From the NCBI GenBank assembly GCA_944990035.1, contig CALYLX010000126.1:372001-436000 (forward strand): a stretch of DNA of 64,000 nt, written 5' to 3'. Numbering within the stretch: the stretch's first letter is position 1; each line of letters opens with the position of its first letter. The notes beneath the pieces are model-generated. The model did no database searches, was not told the DNA's origin, and saw only the letters and a list, made by a program, of their open reading frames with translations. Source of the stretch: Clitopilus passeckerianus (Eukaryota; Basidiomycota; Agaricomycetes; Agaricales; Entolomataceae). Shown here in pieces: positions 22,990-34,929 of the stretch. Made by a program: the position numbers and the translations under genes.

Positions 22990-25900
22990 CGTTGAGGATG
23001 GTGAAGAGGAGCAGCCGCCTAACGCAGTGCTGGGAGGGAAGGGAGGAGGAACAGGGGTCTGAGAAAAAAAATGGAATTGTTAATTATATATTTTCTGAGA
23101 TGTGACAAGTGAAGGGACGGCAAGAAGGCGCGAATGACGGTAGAATCATCACAATCAAGGCACTCTGCGACGAGCACTACTACCGAATTACGAGCCTACG
23201 TTAATAATTTCTGTTCACTGTCAAGTCAAGTCAGTCCCGCAGATCTTCAATAGAATTATTGGGTAAAGCGTGCTAAGCTTCGTCTTCTCGACTCGGCCTA
23301 TCTCGAGCAAGCCCATATTTCGCACTTTTGACTCGTCCGTCTACAATCATTTTGCAGGGCCAGAATTGATTTGGCATCTCTTGCCCACACTCGGCGCTCT
23401 TCATAATATCGGTGACAACCTTCATCCACAAGTAGCATCTGTGCAACAATTCTCCACGTATGTTTTCACTCTCACACGAGGCTCATCAAGAGAAGCCTTC
23501 TTTAAATCCCCGGTCCATGTCGTCAATACCAAATTGCCGCTTCGCAGGTTCTTTTCCTCCTTACAACCTGGTTAACTCCTATAAAGTAACGTTACACTCA
23601 GTATTTAGCAAGGGACCTTACTTAGACAAGGTGTCCAATTCAAAGGACTAGTTCTAGGCTAGCGGACGGTAGATCCTTGCCTCGTAAAGGATAATGCCAG
23701 CCACTATCGCCGTACCGCCCCCATCGCGCACTCGGCTCCTGATTCCAAAGTTATATAATGGACGTCATTGGTCGTATGGTTCCTGGCTTGCTTGTTCTCC
23801 AACCTCTTGTAATGCACAATTTCTAATGGACATTGGAACCAATGAAGATTGTCTCGATCTTGTGAAGGGACATTGCTAGGTCTCCGATTTTTACCTCGAT
23901 TTGCATTTGCTGAGAATTGTCACACTCACCCATTTTCATATGGCTCTAAGTACTGATCGTAACTTCTGGAACTCCTTCCCCGAGAATGCAGCACACACCG
24001 CCCCACTTTCGCCTCTTCTCGCTTGCCGCTAACAGCCGTTCCAGTGAATTCAGCTCGGTACGATCATCGTTCAAGGTTAGCCATTCTCCTTGTCAGACGC
24101 GGCTGGACCTCATGGCAGTTCCACGGATCAAGCCACCAATGGCACCATCCGAGGTGTGCTTGGATTCATGGACCCAGACTCAAACGCGTCTTTCAAGCGT
24201 GACCCTTCATCATAATACTCTGAACCACTTATATGAGTTGAATCCTGCCTGATTACACGTAAAGACGCGTAAAAGACGCGTCAATGTACCCTTTCATTTG
24301 ATGCGCGACATTAACCTTTAATATTCGAGACGCGTCAAGCCTCGTGCTCGCATGTCCCTGCCGTGATCATTCTGATCGTCTCAAATGTGACCGCATTGAG
24401 CTCAACCTCGGTTCCATGGATAGCACGCCGTAAGAGTAACTCACTGAGCTGACCAGGTGGTGTAGATCCCGTCGATGCAAGCCCCTAAAGTCTTGACAGA
24501 CCTGCTCACACCCCACCTCAGATGATCAGCCAGTTTCCGATGGCGTAGGCACGCAGAAAGTTCCAGTGGGAGCTTTTCAGCTAGAACGGTCAACCAACGG
24601 TCAGGAGGGCCCTGGTTTCCCACTTCTGCATCAGAACTCGATATCAAATGTTCGCCCAGTAGTATTAGTGCTTCATTTCTTTCGTCATTGATACGCGTAG
24701 CAGTACTTGGTATAAACCATTAGGCAGCTTTAGAGCTCCAATCTGCTCTGGAGGAGTCATATAGCGTCAACTTCGGCATAATTCTACTACTGATCGATAC
24801 TTACACTACAACGGACGAAATGAAAAAGCGCTAATCCGAATCAAAAAAAAGTATGAGTGTCAACCGCAGGATCGCGTCAAACGGCAATCAATTTCGCCCT
24901 CTGATCCTTTCTGAATCTACTCTCTAGCGACTCATATTGAAGGAAGTGTGTAGCAAAAGAAAACCCCCTAGGGCGGCCGATAGTGATATGAAAATGCATT
25001 GGTAGAGGAGCCTCTAAGGAATTTTTTAAAGTACAAGATCTGGTTGCTAGAAGCCTCCCGGCGCCAACCGTCGGTAGTACATCGTCTAGTACAAGACCAC
25101 CTGGGCCTTGTCAATTTGTAATGGTATCCATCCAGCACAGCAGGCTCGGCGTTCTTGGGAGTCAGATCTAAACTCAAAGAAACGCCAACGGAGCCCCTAC
25201 CCAGATACGGGGGCTGTTGCCTACCGAATATAGCTTACAGGAGCTGCTGATTATCGGCGAAATCGCCAAACTGTACCTGGGAGCTATCGCGTGTCCTTGT
25301 CCATCTTGATTGAGGCAGTATCTGTTTTGAATACTGAAGCAGAGGTCGTATTCTGGTAAACCTGATTTGCTATTCAATCAAATTTGGTGGAGAAGAAGAC
25401 TGAAGGGCCCGGATGAACAGTTGAATTTACATTCTCGGGGTAGCCTCGAAGCGCTGGTATTGATCAGGTCTCACCTGCCAACCCATACAAAGGTATCAGG
25501 ACAAAGATAAGCATTTGAAGACACAGGGGAGGTAACGATCGTCACATTTCCAGCTGGTATTACATAGCATGAGAATATACACTTTATACGATGGCATAGA
25601 TACAGAGTGGCTTAGGGGCCGGAAAAAGCTGCAAATTCGCTGACGTCAGTTCGCATGGTAGCTTCTCTCGACAGTGGGGCATGAGAATATGAGGATTCAA
25701 TCAGCGGAGCCACACGAAACGATGAAGGGCTACAATACATACTGTGACATCCCCGAGACAATCGCTCGTTTCCCCCTTGTCCGAAGTCGCGGATAACAGT
25801 GGATCCATAACTCACAGCACCCGCCGCATCACATGTAAACGTCCAACACCATCTGCCGACGCAGACCCGATAGGCAGATGTGACAGCAAGAATGCAAGAG

Positions 25901-26996
25901 ATAGCGCTGGCGACTGAAGGAAGTTTGCAACGCCTATCTGATCTTCCGTGAATGCTATCGATGTTCTCATGCGAAAGGGATGTGCTTCTCGCCCCTGGAG
26001 TTACAGAACCTCTGAACGAGCATGAAGACAACCTCAGGGATTGCTGCCCTTCGCTACTGGTTCACTCAGGTCGCCGTTAGGACATACACTTCGCAAGTGA
26101 TAGTGATTCTTCCATGTCGCAAGAAAACTTCAGAATCACCGTGGCTTGATACGCCACTAGAAAAGGGGTCGGTGATATTCCGTTCATTAGCCTGCCCACG
26201 AGGCAAACGTGCGGGGGATAACAAGTTCCTGCTGCGGCACAACTTTGCTACAGAAGTACGAGCAAGTGCGTTGTCCGAAGTTACGCGGAAGGTGGATACA
26301 GGGTGACTGCCCTAGTATTAATAGAGGGCATCCTAACCAATACAGAGAGTTGCATGAAACAGGTAACTGTTACGGTTTCGACAGCAGAAAGGAAGGAAGG
26401 TGAAGAAACGTAGATCCGACGGGTTTCCGACCATAGCAGATGAAGGAAGGAAGAACAAGAAAGTCAATTGAGACCCACAACAACGAGCAAATATCCTTCA
26501 CATTAAAAATGGAAACGGGCAAGCTCTACATATATGGTCGTGAAGATACAAGGAGATGAAAAGCACGTTGCTTGTGGCAGATGAAAAATGCCCTGGAATG
26601 GAGCTCCTCTTCACGATCGCAGTTCGACGACTAGCAATTTTCAGGACGAGGCAGAAGAGGCAGAACTGTCCAGTTCCTGGTCAGAAGGAAGTCTTCATCT
26701 CGCTTTGAGAATCACAAGCCGCCCCGTAGTTGGCGGTTACTAGATGTGATTGGAGTCGTTGGTCTGGTCATCCGCCCGCAATATGGAACGATGTGAAGAA
26801 TGCGAATCCAGATTGCGTGGTGGTGGCTGGGCAACCTGTGAGGACGTCGTTATCAACACCGGAAGCGGATAGACTTTATCTTATCTTCCCAAGTCCGAAC
26901 ACCATGCCCGCTTTCAACGAGGCACACGCCAGGTAGCCTCCCCTGCTCTGTTCCTGCAATCTTTCCCTCAAACCTACGACATACAAGGACCGCATC
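22990..26996. other. Gene-poor region of about 4 kb
   Basis: No exon chain, transposon protein or RNA gene was recognised. Open frames here are short and lack motifs. The hexamer ACGCGT occurs at 24184, 24265, 24276, 24330 and 24693. The rest is unremarkable in composition. The right end must include the promoter of guanine deaminase A. Confidence 0.45.
24184..24335. promoter_or_regulatory. Cluster of ACGCGT (MCB-like) hexamers
   Basis: Four ACGCGT palindromes lie within about 150 bp (24184, 24265, 24276, 24330), three of them in the context GACGCGT. In yeasts this hexamer is the MluI cell-cycle box bound by MBF. Here no adjacent target gene was identified, so a regulatory role is only suggested. 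Confidence 0.25.
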
Positions 26997-28793
26997 ATGA
27001 CTCTGAACCAAGCACCGACTATCTTCTACGGCCCCATCATCAATCCACAGACCTCGAGCTCATACAAGGCTCTTCCACGGTGTTTGCTTGCAGTCGGACC
27101 TGCCGGAACCATTGACTGGTTGGTGGAAGACGTTCCGGAACATGCCCTGCAAGCCGTTCTCACATCCAAGGGCTGTGTTGACGTAGACATCACCGTCTTG
27201 CGTGCTGGCGAGTTCCTCCTACCCGGATTCATTGATACCCACACTGTGAGTCTTTTGGTGTGTATCTGTGTTAAATTACAACTGAAAACCCTCCTAGCAT
27301 GCGCCCCAATTTCCCAATCTTGGAAGGTACGTTTGCGCATGGTGATCCAAGTTTGTAATTCAACATGGGATATCCACAGTGGACAGCAGTATGAGCTTCT
27401 CGACTGGCTGAACAATGTTACCTTTCCCATGGAGGCCAAATTCGCAGATGTGGACTTTGCACGGCGGGCGTACAAGTCTGTCATAAGGCGCGCCATCAAT
27501 TGTGGGGTGAGTCTACTGCCTGCATGTCCTTCTGAGCCCTCGCTGTACGCCACGGAACCAGACCACCACGTGTTGCTACTATGCTACCCTCCACCTAGAG
27601 CCGACTAAGATCCTGGCGGACTTGGTCAATGCTGCTGGCAAGTGAATCCTTGACTTACAATACGCACTTTATTGATATCTCCTCTAGGCCAGCGTGCGTT
27701 CATTGGTGTAAGCCAACGCCTTCTTTCTCGATCCTCTAGTCTCATCAGTGTCCTCAGAAATGCAACATGGACAGAGAGTGCCCGCCAAGCTACATCGAAC
27801 CCTCCCCTGAAGCCTCAATCTCTGCTACCAAAGACCTCATCTCCCACATTCGCTCCCTCACACCAACCCACCCCCATACTCATCACGCTTGCCCCGATCC
27901 GGCCCTTGTCCAACCCATTCTTACACCTCGCTTCGCTATCTCTTGCACGAATTCTCTTCTCACTTCCCTTGGCAAGCTCGCTGCTTCAGACAAATCCCTT
28001 GCAATTCAGACACATATATCCGAGAATAAGGCGGAAGTGGCCTTCGTGCAGCATCTATTCCCTGACTCCAGCAGCTATGCTGATGTTTACGACACTTTTG
28101 GTCTTCTACGGAATAACACCATTCTGGCACACGGTGTACATTTGAGTGACGACGAATTAGACTTGATTGAGCAACGGCAGGCTGGCATCAGTCACTGCCC
28201 AACAAGTAATTTCAACTTACGCAGTGGTGTCGCGCCGATCGGAAAGTATCTTGACAGAGGACTGAAGGTAATGATTCATCCCATTTCATCACTATCATTG
28301 CTTATATACATTTCTCTGCATCTACCAGGTGGGCTTGGGAACTGACGTCTCTGGCGGCTTCTCTCCCTCAATTCTCAACGCGGTTCAGAATGCCAGTATT
28401 GCATCCAAAGTAGTTGCCTGTGCTTCAGGATCACCAACAAATCCAATTACCCCAGGGTTTGCAGACAAACAACTTCCTGTCGCAACCCTACTTTACTTAG
28501 CCACCCTTGGCGGTGCTGAGGTATGCTGCCTGGATCAGCATGTCGGTTCGTTTGCGGAAGGCAAAGCATTTGACGCGCTCCTGGTTTCTACACATGGTGA
28601 CAATCTTGGACCTAATTTCTGGGACCTCGAGTCGTCTTCACCAAGTGCTTCCGGATCTACGACCGAAGATCTGGATAGGCTACTGGAGAGATTCTTATTC
28701 TGCGGCGACGATAGGAACATCAACAGGGTTTATGTGCAAGGCAGGCGGATCGGTGGTACATCGTGGAAGGGAGCTTTAGCTGAGCTAAACTAG
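26997..28793 (+). CDS. Guanine deaminase A
   Basis: Seven exons (26997-27245, 27298-27326, 27380-27506, 27562-27637, 27688-27707, 27758-28267, 28329-28793) give about 491 aa. It is an amidohydrolase of the guanine deaminase type, converting guanine to xanthine and ammonia in the cytosol. Metal and catalytic motifs are PGFIDTHTHAPQFPNLG (first His pair, split by an intron), TTTCCYYATLHLEPT, RAFIGKCNM, QTHISENKAEV, ILAHGVHLSDDELDL, HCPTSNFNLRSG and VGLGTDVSGG (the Asp). The C-terminus (FLFCGDDRNINRVYVQGRRI) is family-typical. The intron at 27638 uses a GC donor (GCAAGT). A second copy with the same exon plan lies at 52909-54772 in the opposite orientation. A His-containing loop (THPHTHHACP) is present but shorter than in copy B. 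Confidence 0.93.
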
Positions 28794-28959
28794 ACGTCGT
28801 TACACATTGAAAGGTTGTTTTTTGTCGTGATAATTCAACCGCCTCGTACGTTTCTCTCCCTCGCCCATGCAGCAGCACAGGATACATGCAGGCGCATGGC
28901 CTCTTCTGCTTGGCGGAAGAAAAATAATCCAGTGGGTTTTGATCAGCTCCTTCTTGCCC

Positions 28960-29450
28960 CAATGACCGGTGCACTGAGGACTTTAAAGTTGCTTCTCAAA
29001 TCCAAGGATCTTCCTTCGAGTTACATGGTAATCTTTGAGCTGAGGTGATGCTCTCCTACCAACTTCTACGCCACTTAGTTGAGGACTTTGGTCATCTTCC
29101 AACGATCAAGAGAATGCCGGACCCCGTGTATGTTCACCAAAATGACCACATATGCTTTTCACATCGGCCGTATGGAGGGGCACCCCACTGACGACTCGAT
29201 TCAATGCTCAGGCGTGGCTACCTGACAGATCACGACAGACGCAGCTCGGACGCTTTGTCCCAGGTAATTTCTCGAATTGACCATCATTCGCGCTCGTTCC
29301 ATTACTGAAACAGCAGTCCCAGGGCGCTCACCAATGTAGCCTTACGTCCGACCGTGCAATGCGGGTAAACGCAAAACAGTCATAGAGGAATATCTGTCAT
29401 GCCTCCCAAAGGCTTCTCAGGCGAGTTGAGTTTTGACTGGCTGACCTCTT
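28960..29450. repeat. Decayed direct repeat, copy 1
   Basis: This segment is similar, with many substitutions and small indels, to 29570-30065, offset by about 610-620 bp. Matching anchors are ATGGTAATC near 29024, GATGCTCTCCTACCA near 29047, CGGACCCCGTGTRT near 29117 and CACGACAGACGCAGC near 29231, followed by TTTGTCCCAGG. The order and spacing of the anchors are kept. An intron-like GT...AG stretch is shared, so the unit may be an old gene fragment. It has no intact reading frame. Confidence 0.6.
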
Positions 29451-29569
29451 CTTCCCATCGGCGTGGCTTCTGCTAGAGGATGATCAAATACAGAGGGTCA
29501 TAGGGGTCGAATGCATGAAATGAAATGAAAACATAGCGGCTTTGGCAGGTGAGAAGCTCTCCGCGATTA

Positions 29570-30065
29570 CAGTATAATGAGCGCACTAAAACCTTTGGAG
29601 CGCCCCTCGGAATGAGAGATCTTCTTTCGTATCGCATGGTAATCCCTGAGCAGAACAGATGCTCTCCTACCATTTTCCACCGCGCAGTTGAGGATACTGG
29701 GATTCCTTTGACAGTGTAGAGGGCAGAGTTAGCGTCCGGACCCCGTGTGTATTAACCGAAGCTCCCACACGCGCCAAACATATCTGCTCGCAGAGAGGGG
29801 ACCACCACGTCTGAACATATTTGGCCGGGGCCACCCGAACGTATCACGACAGACGCAGCGCGGATGCTTTGTCCCAGGTGATGCCTCTACCCCACCATCC
29901 ACGCACATCTCCTTTGCTAGAGCTACTTGCCCAGGGCTTTTACGAGTCTCATCAACTCCAGCCTACGTCCGACTACACGGGGAAATGCAATATAGGAATG
30001 AAGGAAGATCTTCCATGCCTGCCAAGGCCTATCAGACAAGTTCAATTTCGATCAGGTGGTTTCTG
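29570..30065. repeat. Decayed direct repeat, copy 2
   Basis: Second copy of the unit at 28960-29450, in the same orientation. The anchors lie at about 29634, 29658, 29738 and 29844. Neither copy holds a long open frame, and no family could be assigned. The level of decay suggests an old tandem duplication. Confidence 0.6.
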
Positions 30066-30384
30066 TTTGATATTTTGCAAGCTCTGAGGAGAGGCTAACT
30101 CTTTACGAAGAGTCGGTCTTGTCATGGAATGCCGCCTGCAATCCGCAGCCACATCTGAATTTGATCTGAATACAAGGTAAGCTGACTCTTAAAGAAACAG
30201 TGAGATAAGTACACTAATATATTGTGAGAGGAGCTGAGCTTGGCGACCTGAGATGCTTTAATATCAAACTTTGGCGCCCATAGGAAACTTGTCTAATGGC
30301 TCAGCAAAAGTGCACGACGATGTCACTGGCGCGCTTGTTCTTCTGTGCATTTGTCAGCAGATGACTTGACATCCGTTGTAGGGA

Positions 30385-30473
30385 GGGCACATGGTGTAGT
30401 TGGTTATCACATCCGCTTAGCATACTAGTAGTTTGCTTGCGGGGGGTGCCCGGTTCAATTCCGGGTGTGTCCA
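30385..30473 (+). tRNA. tRNA-Ala (AGC) with a 15-nt intron
   Basis: The cloverleaf closes fully. The acceptor stem GGGCACA pairs with TGTGTCC and contains the G3:U70 pair that marks alanine tRNAs. The D-arm is GTG/CAC with GG in the loop. The anticodon stem is TCCGC/GCGGG with loop TTAGCA, giving anticodon AGC. A 15-nt intron follows position 37, the standard place. The T-arm is CCCGG/CCGGG with loop TTCAATT, and the discriminator base is A. Ten T residues follow directly. Confidence 0.93.
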
Positions 30474-30474
30474 A

Positions 30475-30484
30475 TTTTTTTTTT
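30475..30484 (+). terminator. RNA polymerase III terminator of tRNA-Ala
   Basis: A run of ten T residues begins two bases after the tRNA 3' end, the usual Pol III stop signal. Confidence 0.85.
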
Positions 30485-31096
30485 AAATGACAGTGATACT
30501 AGATAGCTCTGACTTGGCCCGACGTATCTCTGGAAAGCAACCCTAACAATGTGTTGGGCCACGAAGTACGAGAGATCCGAGTCCGCTACACCTAACTAGC
30601 AAAGCAATATGGTTGGTGATGGCACCTTTGATAGAAGGACACGGGCCAGACGGCAGCGTGCAGGCGATACAGACAGTGGAGTGGAGGTATTAGCTAGATC
30701 TCGGGACCGCCTTACAATTGCTTTCTTGAATCCGGCATTGGGATCAATTACCCCCAAAGTTCGGCTGATTGGGGTCCCATGCATATGTGAGAGTTGTCTA
30801 AACGTACGAAGAGTGGAATATCAAAGGTAGCTTTCAGTGGAGGGGACTCGCTCTGCTAGCCGCCAGCTTGCGGGATATCGAGAAATATAAAATCAGAATA
30901 AGATAAAATCTAGATGCAATCAGACGGAGCTATATCGCCGACACACTGCTCGATAGTGATATCCTTCAAGAGTTAACTTTTAGAATATTAGGACCGGCCT
31001 TTAACCTGCCAAGAAGTGGTGAGAAACTGCTGTGGCGCAGATCAGAGATACAACATTTTATTTCATTAGCGCTTAGAAATTCAGGTAACAAAAATT

Positions 31097-31867
31097 TCAG
31101 TTTACGCAGTATCCGTGTGGAGGCTGCTTAGAACCATGGGACAGGATGCCTACACAGACTGCATTATCATGCTGGCAAGAGCGGATGAGATTCTGTAGAA
31201 ATAGTATCAAGATCAGTGCCACTACAAGATGCCCATTGATGAACAGACTAAACTTACTCTAATATCTCTCTCTGCATAAAATCTTGCGCTTTGTTCTGCC
31301 TTATCAACGCCGACAGTGTAAGAGTGGAGGGTTTTCAAATCATCTCTGGTGAGCTAGAAAGAGAGTTTTTTGTGTGCCCCGACGCGTGAAGGAAGACGGT
31401 TCAACGTACGTTGTATTTGTTTCTCGCTTCTGTCTCAAAGATAAATTTAGTTCCACCATGAGTAGGAATTTCCTTGTCGTCGTCGATGTCCTCTTCCATA
31501 GCGCGCTGGATAATTTGGGCTCTTAAGCTGAGAACATCTTGTGTCCTATACTTCCTGACAACCCCTACGGATGTGGGTGTAGAGCTAACCGGTTGCAGTC
31601 GGCGAAGTTCTTGCTCTTTCAACCTAAACTGCCTTATTGCTCTAGACTCAGTCTGGGCAGAATTAGCGCACATTGGGAGGAAGAAAGCTCGACGAGACCC
31701 ACAATTTCAGCAGAGCTCGAGTAGTTTGAACCATCTCCAACTTCAAAGACGGAAGGGCTGCCGAATGCACCCATCGTTTCAAAAGTCCCCGTTGGCGAGC
31801 TGACATTATTCACAAACGAGGAGGGACCTGGGATATCTATGGACCAATCTGTCGATTGTTGGGACAT
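31097..31867 (-). CDS. Unknown small protein, 199 aa
   Basis: Four exons (31867-31703, 31652-31410, 31353-31258, 31192-31097) all join in phase 0, with good GT/AG borders. The N-terminus is Ser/Gly/Pro-rich (MSQQSTDWSIDIPGPSSF). The middle is a charged helix (TESRAIRQFRLKEQELRRLQ, then RSLRAQ-type and acidic MEEDIDDDKE). The C-terminal third reads NKYNLTRDDLKTLHSYTVGV, KAEQSARFYAERDIRNLIRS and ends PPHGYCVN. I recognise no domain. The consistent exon phases and helical composition argue for a real gene. It is the first of a run of minus-strand genes. Confidence 0.6.
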
Positions 31868-32236
31868 GATGTTCGAATGTCAAAGTGTCAGCCTTTAGGA
31901 GTACGGGCGACAGCTCAAAGGAGATTCTCCAGGCAAAACAGTGTCACTATTGCCCCTATTACAGTAACGAGCTCAAAGTGAAACGTCCAAATGAAGAGGT
32001 GAGCAGGTAAAATTTGATGGATCGCGGGAATTGGGTTTCGCATACACGTAACTAGATAGGTAGAATTACTAGAGATAAGATTAACATGTAGACAGTAATT
32101 AATTGTTCAAAGCTAGCATAAATGAGGACCAAAACTATGTAATCATTCTGAAGAGTCCACCACGTCCCCTTTAGATTTTTCGTACTGATCAACAGACGTT
32201 TGTGATAGAAGACTATACGCCAGGAGTAAATAACGG

Positions 32237-34569
32237 TTATATCAAGGTGAGCAATAGGACATACTTTCTCAAAGCTTCCTCATCAACTGGTGGTCCTGCT
32301 CCATCGCCGACCATGACCTTTAGGCCTTTGCTCGGGATATCGTTGACGAGGACGTACAACCACCCTGGCCCGGGCGGATATATACCTTTGCTCGGGGGCC
32401 CACTAATCGTTAAACTGTTTCCGGACAAGGTGCAGTCCAGGTAGACGAGACGAGAGTTCGCATGCACAGCGTGGGTTGAGAATCCGAGATCCATAAGGAC
32501 AACTATTCAGAGCAGAGATCAGCTTCGTGCTCATCCTAGACTTTTGACAACACACCTTGAACACGGTTCTCATCAATCTCCTGGGCAAATTTGATCTGTA
32601 CCGTCGCCTCTTCGCCATACCTAACAGTCCTCTCATAATCTACGATTTCAGGTCGATCAACAGCCATATATGGGGGACGAATCCACTCGACCCGATACTC
32701 TGTCCCATACATGACTTCACTCCTGTCAAGGTTTGGGTTGCTTCCTGCCACCATCACGTCTCCGTTCGGGGTCAGAGTTGCAGAACTGTGGTAAAGCCTG
32801 GGTATATGCGTCGTGGGCATCCCGTTCGAGGAGAACCTCTGGCCTGCCGGAGCTTGTGGATCATACAGAACGGGTGTGAAGACAGGATTATCTGCGTTCG
32901 ACATCCCGACTTGGTCCCGAACATTACCGTAGCCAGAGATGCCAGATCCTGCGCCGTTGACAATGAGAATCTTCCCGTTAGGTAGAAGGACGGCATCGGC
33001 CATCGTCCTAGCGTGGGGCATTTGCTCGACCTCCCAGCCAGCTGAAATGCCCTCTTCTGTCAGAAGCATACGAGAACATTGCGAAGAGGCCGGATCCTTG
33101 GCGGAGATATCCCAACTGGGTTTTGTATCGTCTATGGTCGAACCCCCGCATAGAAGGATCTCTGGTTTATAACCTGACGATGGAGACATTGGGAGGAGGA
33201 GGCCGGTTCCAGCCATGGGATAAGTGACACGAACGTCGTTGGGAATGCGAGGTAGTCGGCGTTCTCTGCCATTTCTCCAATCATATATCATCGCATCTTG
33301 ATTGGCAGCCATGAACACAGTACCATCGGGGAGCAAGAACGAGATTGGGAATAGATTGGAGTTCAGGGTGTCGGCGAGGAATTGAAGTGGAATGGGCAAG
33401 CCGTTGGATCCTAGGAGCGACTTCGGTGGAAAGTATTCAACTGTTGGATTGTTGACGGTAGCATTGTTTATCCAACCGCCTTTCTTCGATCCGCCTATTA
33501 TCATAGCGCTCCCGTCGTCGAGTCGAAGCACAGTGTTGTACCACCGAGGGCTTGCCATTCGGATTCGATCATGATCTTCATAAATTTCACAGTCTTCTGA
33601 GTCCTCGTCACAGGGGTGCATCAGCCTGATTGCCTGAAGCCCATCCAGGTCACCAAAATCCGCGGCAGAGGTACGATCTTCCACGACGGGGTTCCCCCCG
33701 ACGTTGATGAGCGATCCATTCGATAAGAAAGTACCACCTGCACAGAAAGAGTTCGACTGGATGGCCAGAGGCTTGACTGCGTGTGTGTTGAGGTTGTAGA
33801 GCGCTGCCCAGGCAGGATGTCCGTTGACCGTCAGAGGGTTATGCTCCACCTTATCAATGATGAGAGCATGAGTATCCGAGATAATCGCCAGCTGCATAGC
33901 GTTGACTCCAGTTGTGCCTTTTTCAATAATATCCCATTGTTCATCTCGTATTGCCAGTAAGGGAGAGGATTTCTGAGATGGATTAGAGCCCGGTCGACGG
34001 TCAAGCGATCGTTGCTTTCTGGCGGAGAGATTGAGATTGTTGCCTCGTGTGATAACAAGTGCATCGATGTCGATCATCGTCCCCTTTTTGGTTCCACGCT
34101 TCCTTCCAGCATTGACGATCTTGATCGTATGCTTCTTGTAGGGCAGGCTAAAATCCCAGAAAAGCCGCTGTCCTCTGAGCGTTTTCATGCGGTTACAAAA
34201 TGTATTGACGGTCTTCCTCTTCTTCCCGTTTAGATAAACGACAGCGTTTCCATGGCGTTTGTCGCAGTTTCCGAACCATTCGATTCCAGTACCAATAAAG
34301 GTAAACGAGACAGAAGCTTTCTCTTGGAAAGTGGAATGTAAGGTATGACCGACTGAGGCAGAGGAGTATGAGCTGCTCCATTTTCCGGTGTAGTGCAAGA
34401 AAGGTGAGGTATCCAGATACGCTTTAGCTCCTGGCGGGACATAGAATGGGGTGAAACGTGAAGGTTTCCTTGATCCAGGAGGAGCATGTCCATTCCAAGC
34501 TGGGTCTTTTGTCAGACAACATGGAGTCGTAGCAGCCAAGACGGAGAAAATAAGGAGCGAATGCCGCAT
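32237..34569 (-). CDS. Secreted copper radical oxidase, glyoxal-oxidase-like, with an N-terminal extra domain
   Basis: Two exons (34569-32556, 32502-32237) give about 759 aa. ATG 34569 was chosen because it opens a signal peptide (MRHSLLIFSVLAATTPCCLT); an upstream in-frame extension lacks one. Residues about 30-200 form a beta-rich domain (SFTFIGTGIEWFGNCDKRHG, KKHTIKIVNAGRKRG) like those fused to some fungal oxidases and Ser-rich proteins. The AA5 Kelch-type domain follows, with the cofactor residues SFCAGG (Cys), SPRWYNT (Tyr), PRLYHSSAT (Tyr-His) and STHAVHANSR (His) in the order known for glyoxal oxidase. Such enzymes oxidise aldehydes or alcohols and make H2O2 for lignin-degrading peroxidases. 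The substrate here is not predictable. Confidence 0.9.
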
Positions 34570-34929
34570 GGCGGGCTGATACGAAAATAGGGCCTGTTGC
34601 AAAAGAATGAAGCTACCAGAAAAGCGAAGAACTTCAAGTTGCTGTCGGGAATGGGACAAACATTGGAAACAAATAACGCGTACATAAATGTAAATAAAAC
34701 AGGCAAGAAACCTTTGAGCAATCTACAAGTACTGGTAATAGTAGATACCCAGGAGACCTGTCCCTTCCATTTGCTTCCATAATCCGATTATGTGAAGAAT
34801 GTATCTCAATACATATTGGGAGTGTTGGAAATGGCACTGTCCATTTAAACCGCGCTGAGGCGGCCTTGGGTAGTCGCAATCAAGATCCTTATTTTCTCTT
34901 CTTCAAGCCGTCCAACATTAACTAGATAA

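Noticed and set aside
25612..26031. Minus-strand open frame of 139 codons
   Set aside because: Composition is random-like with many Ser and Cys, no splice partners and no motif.
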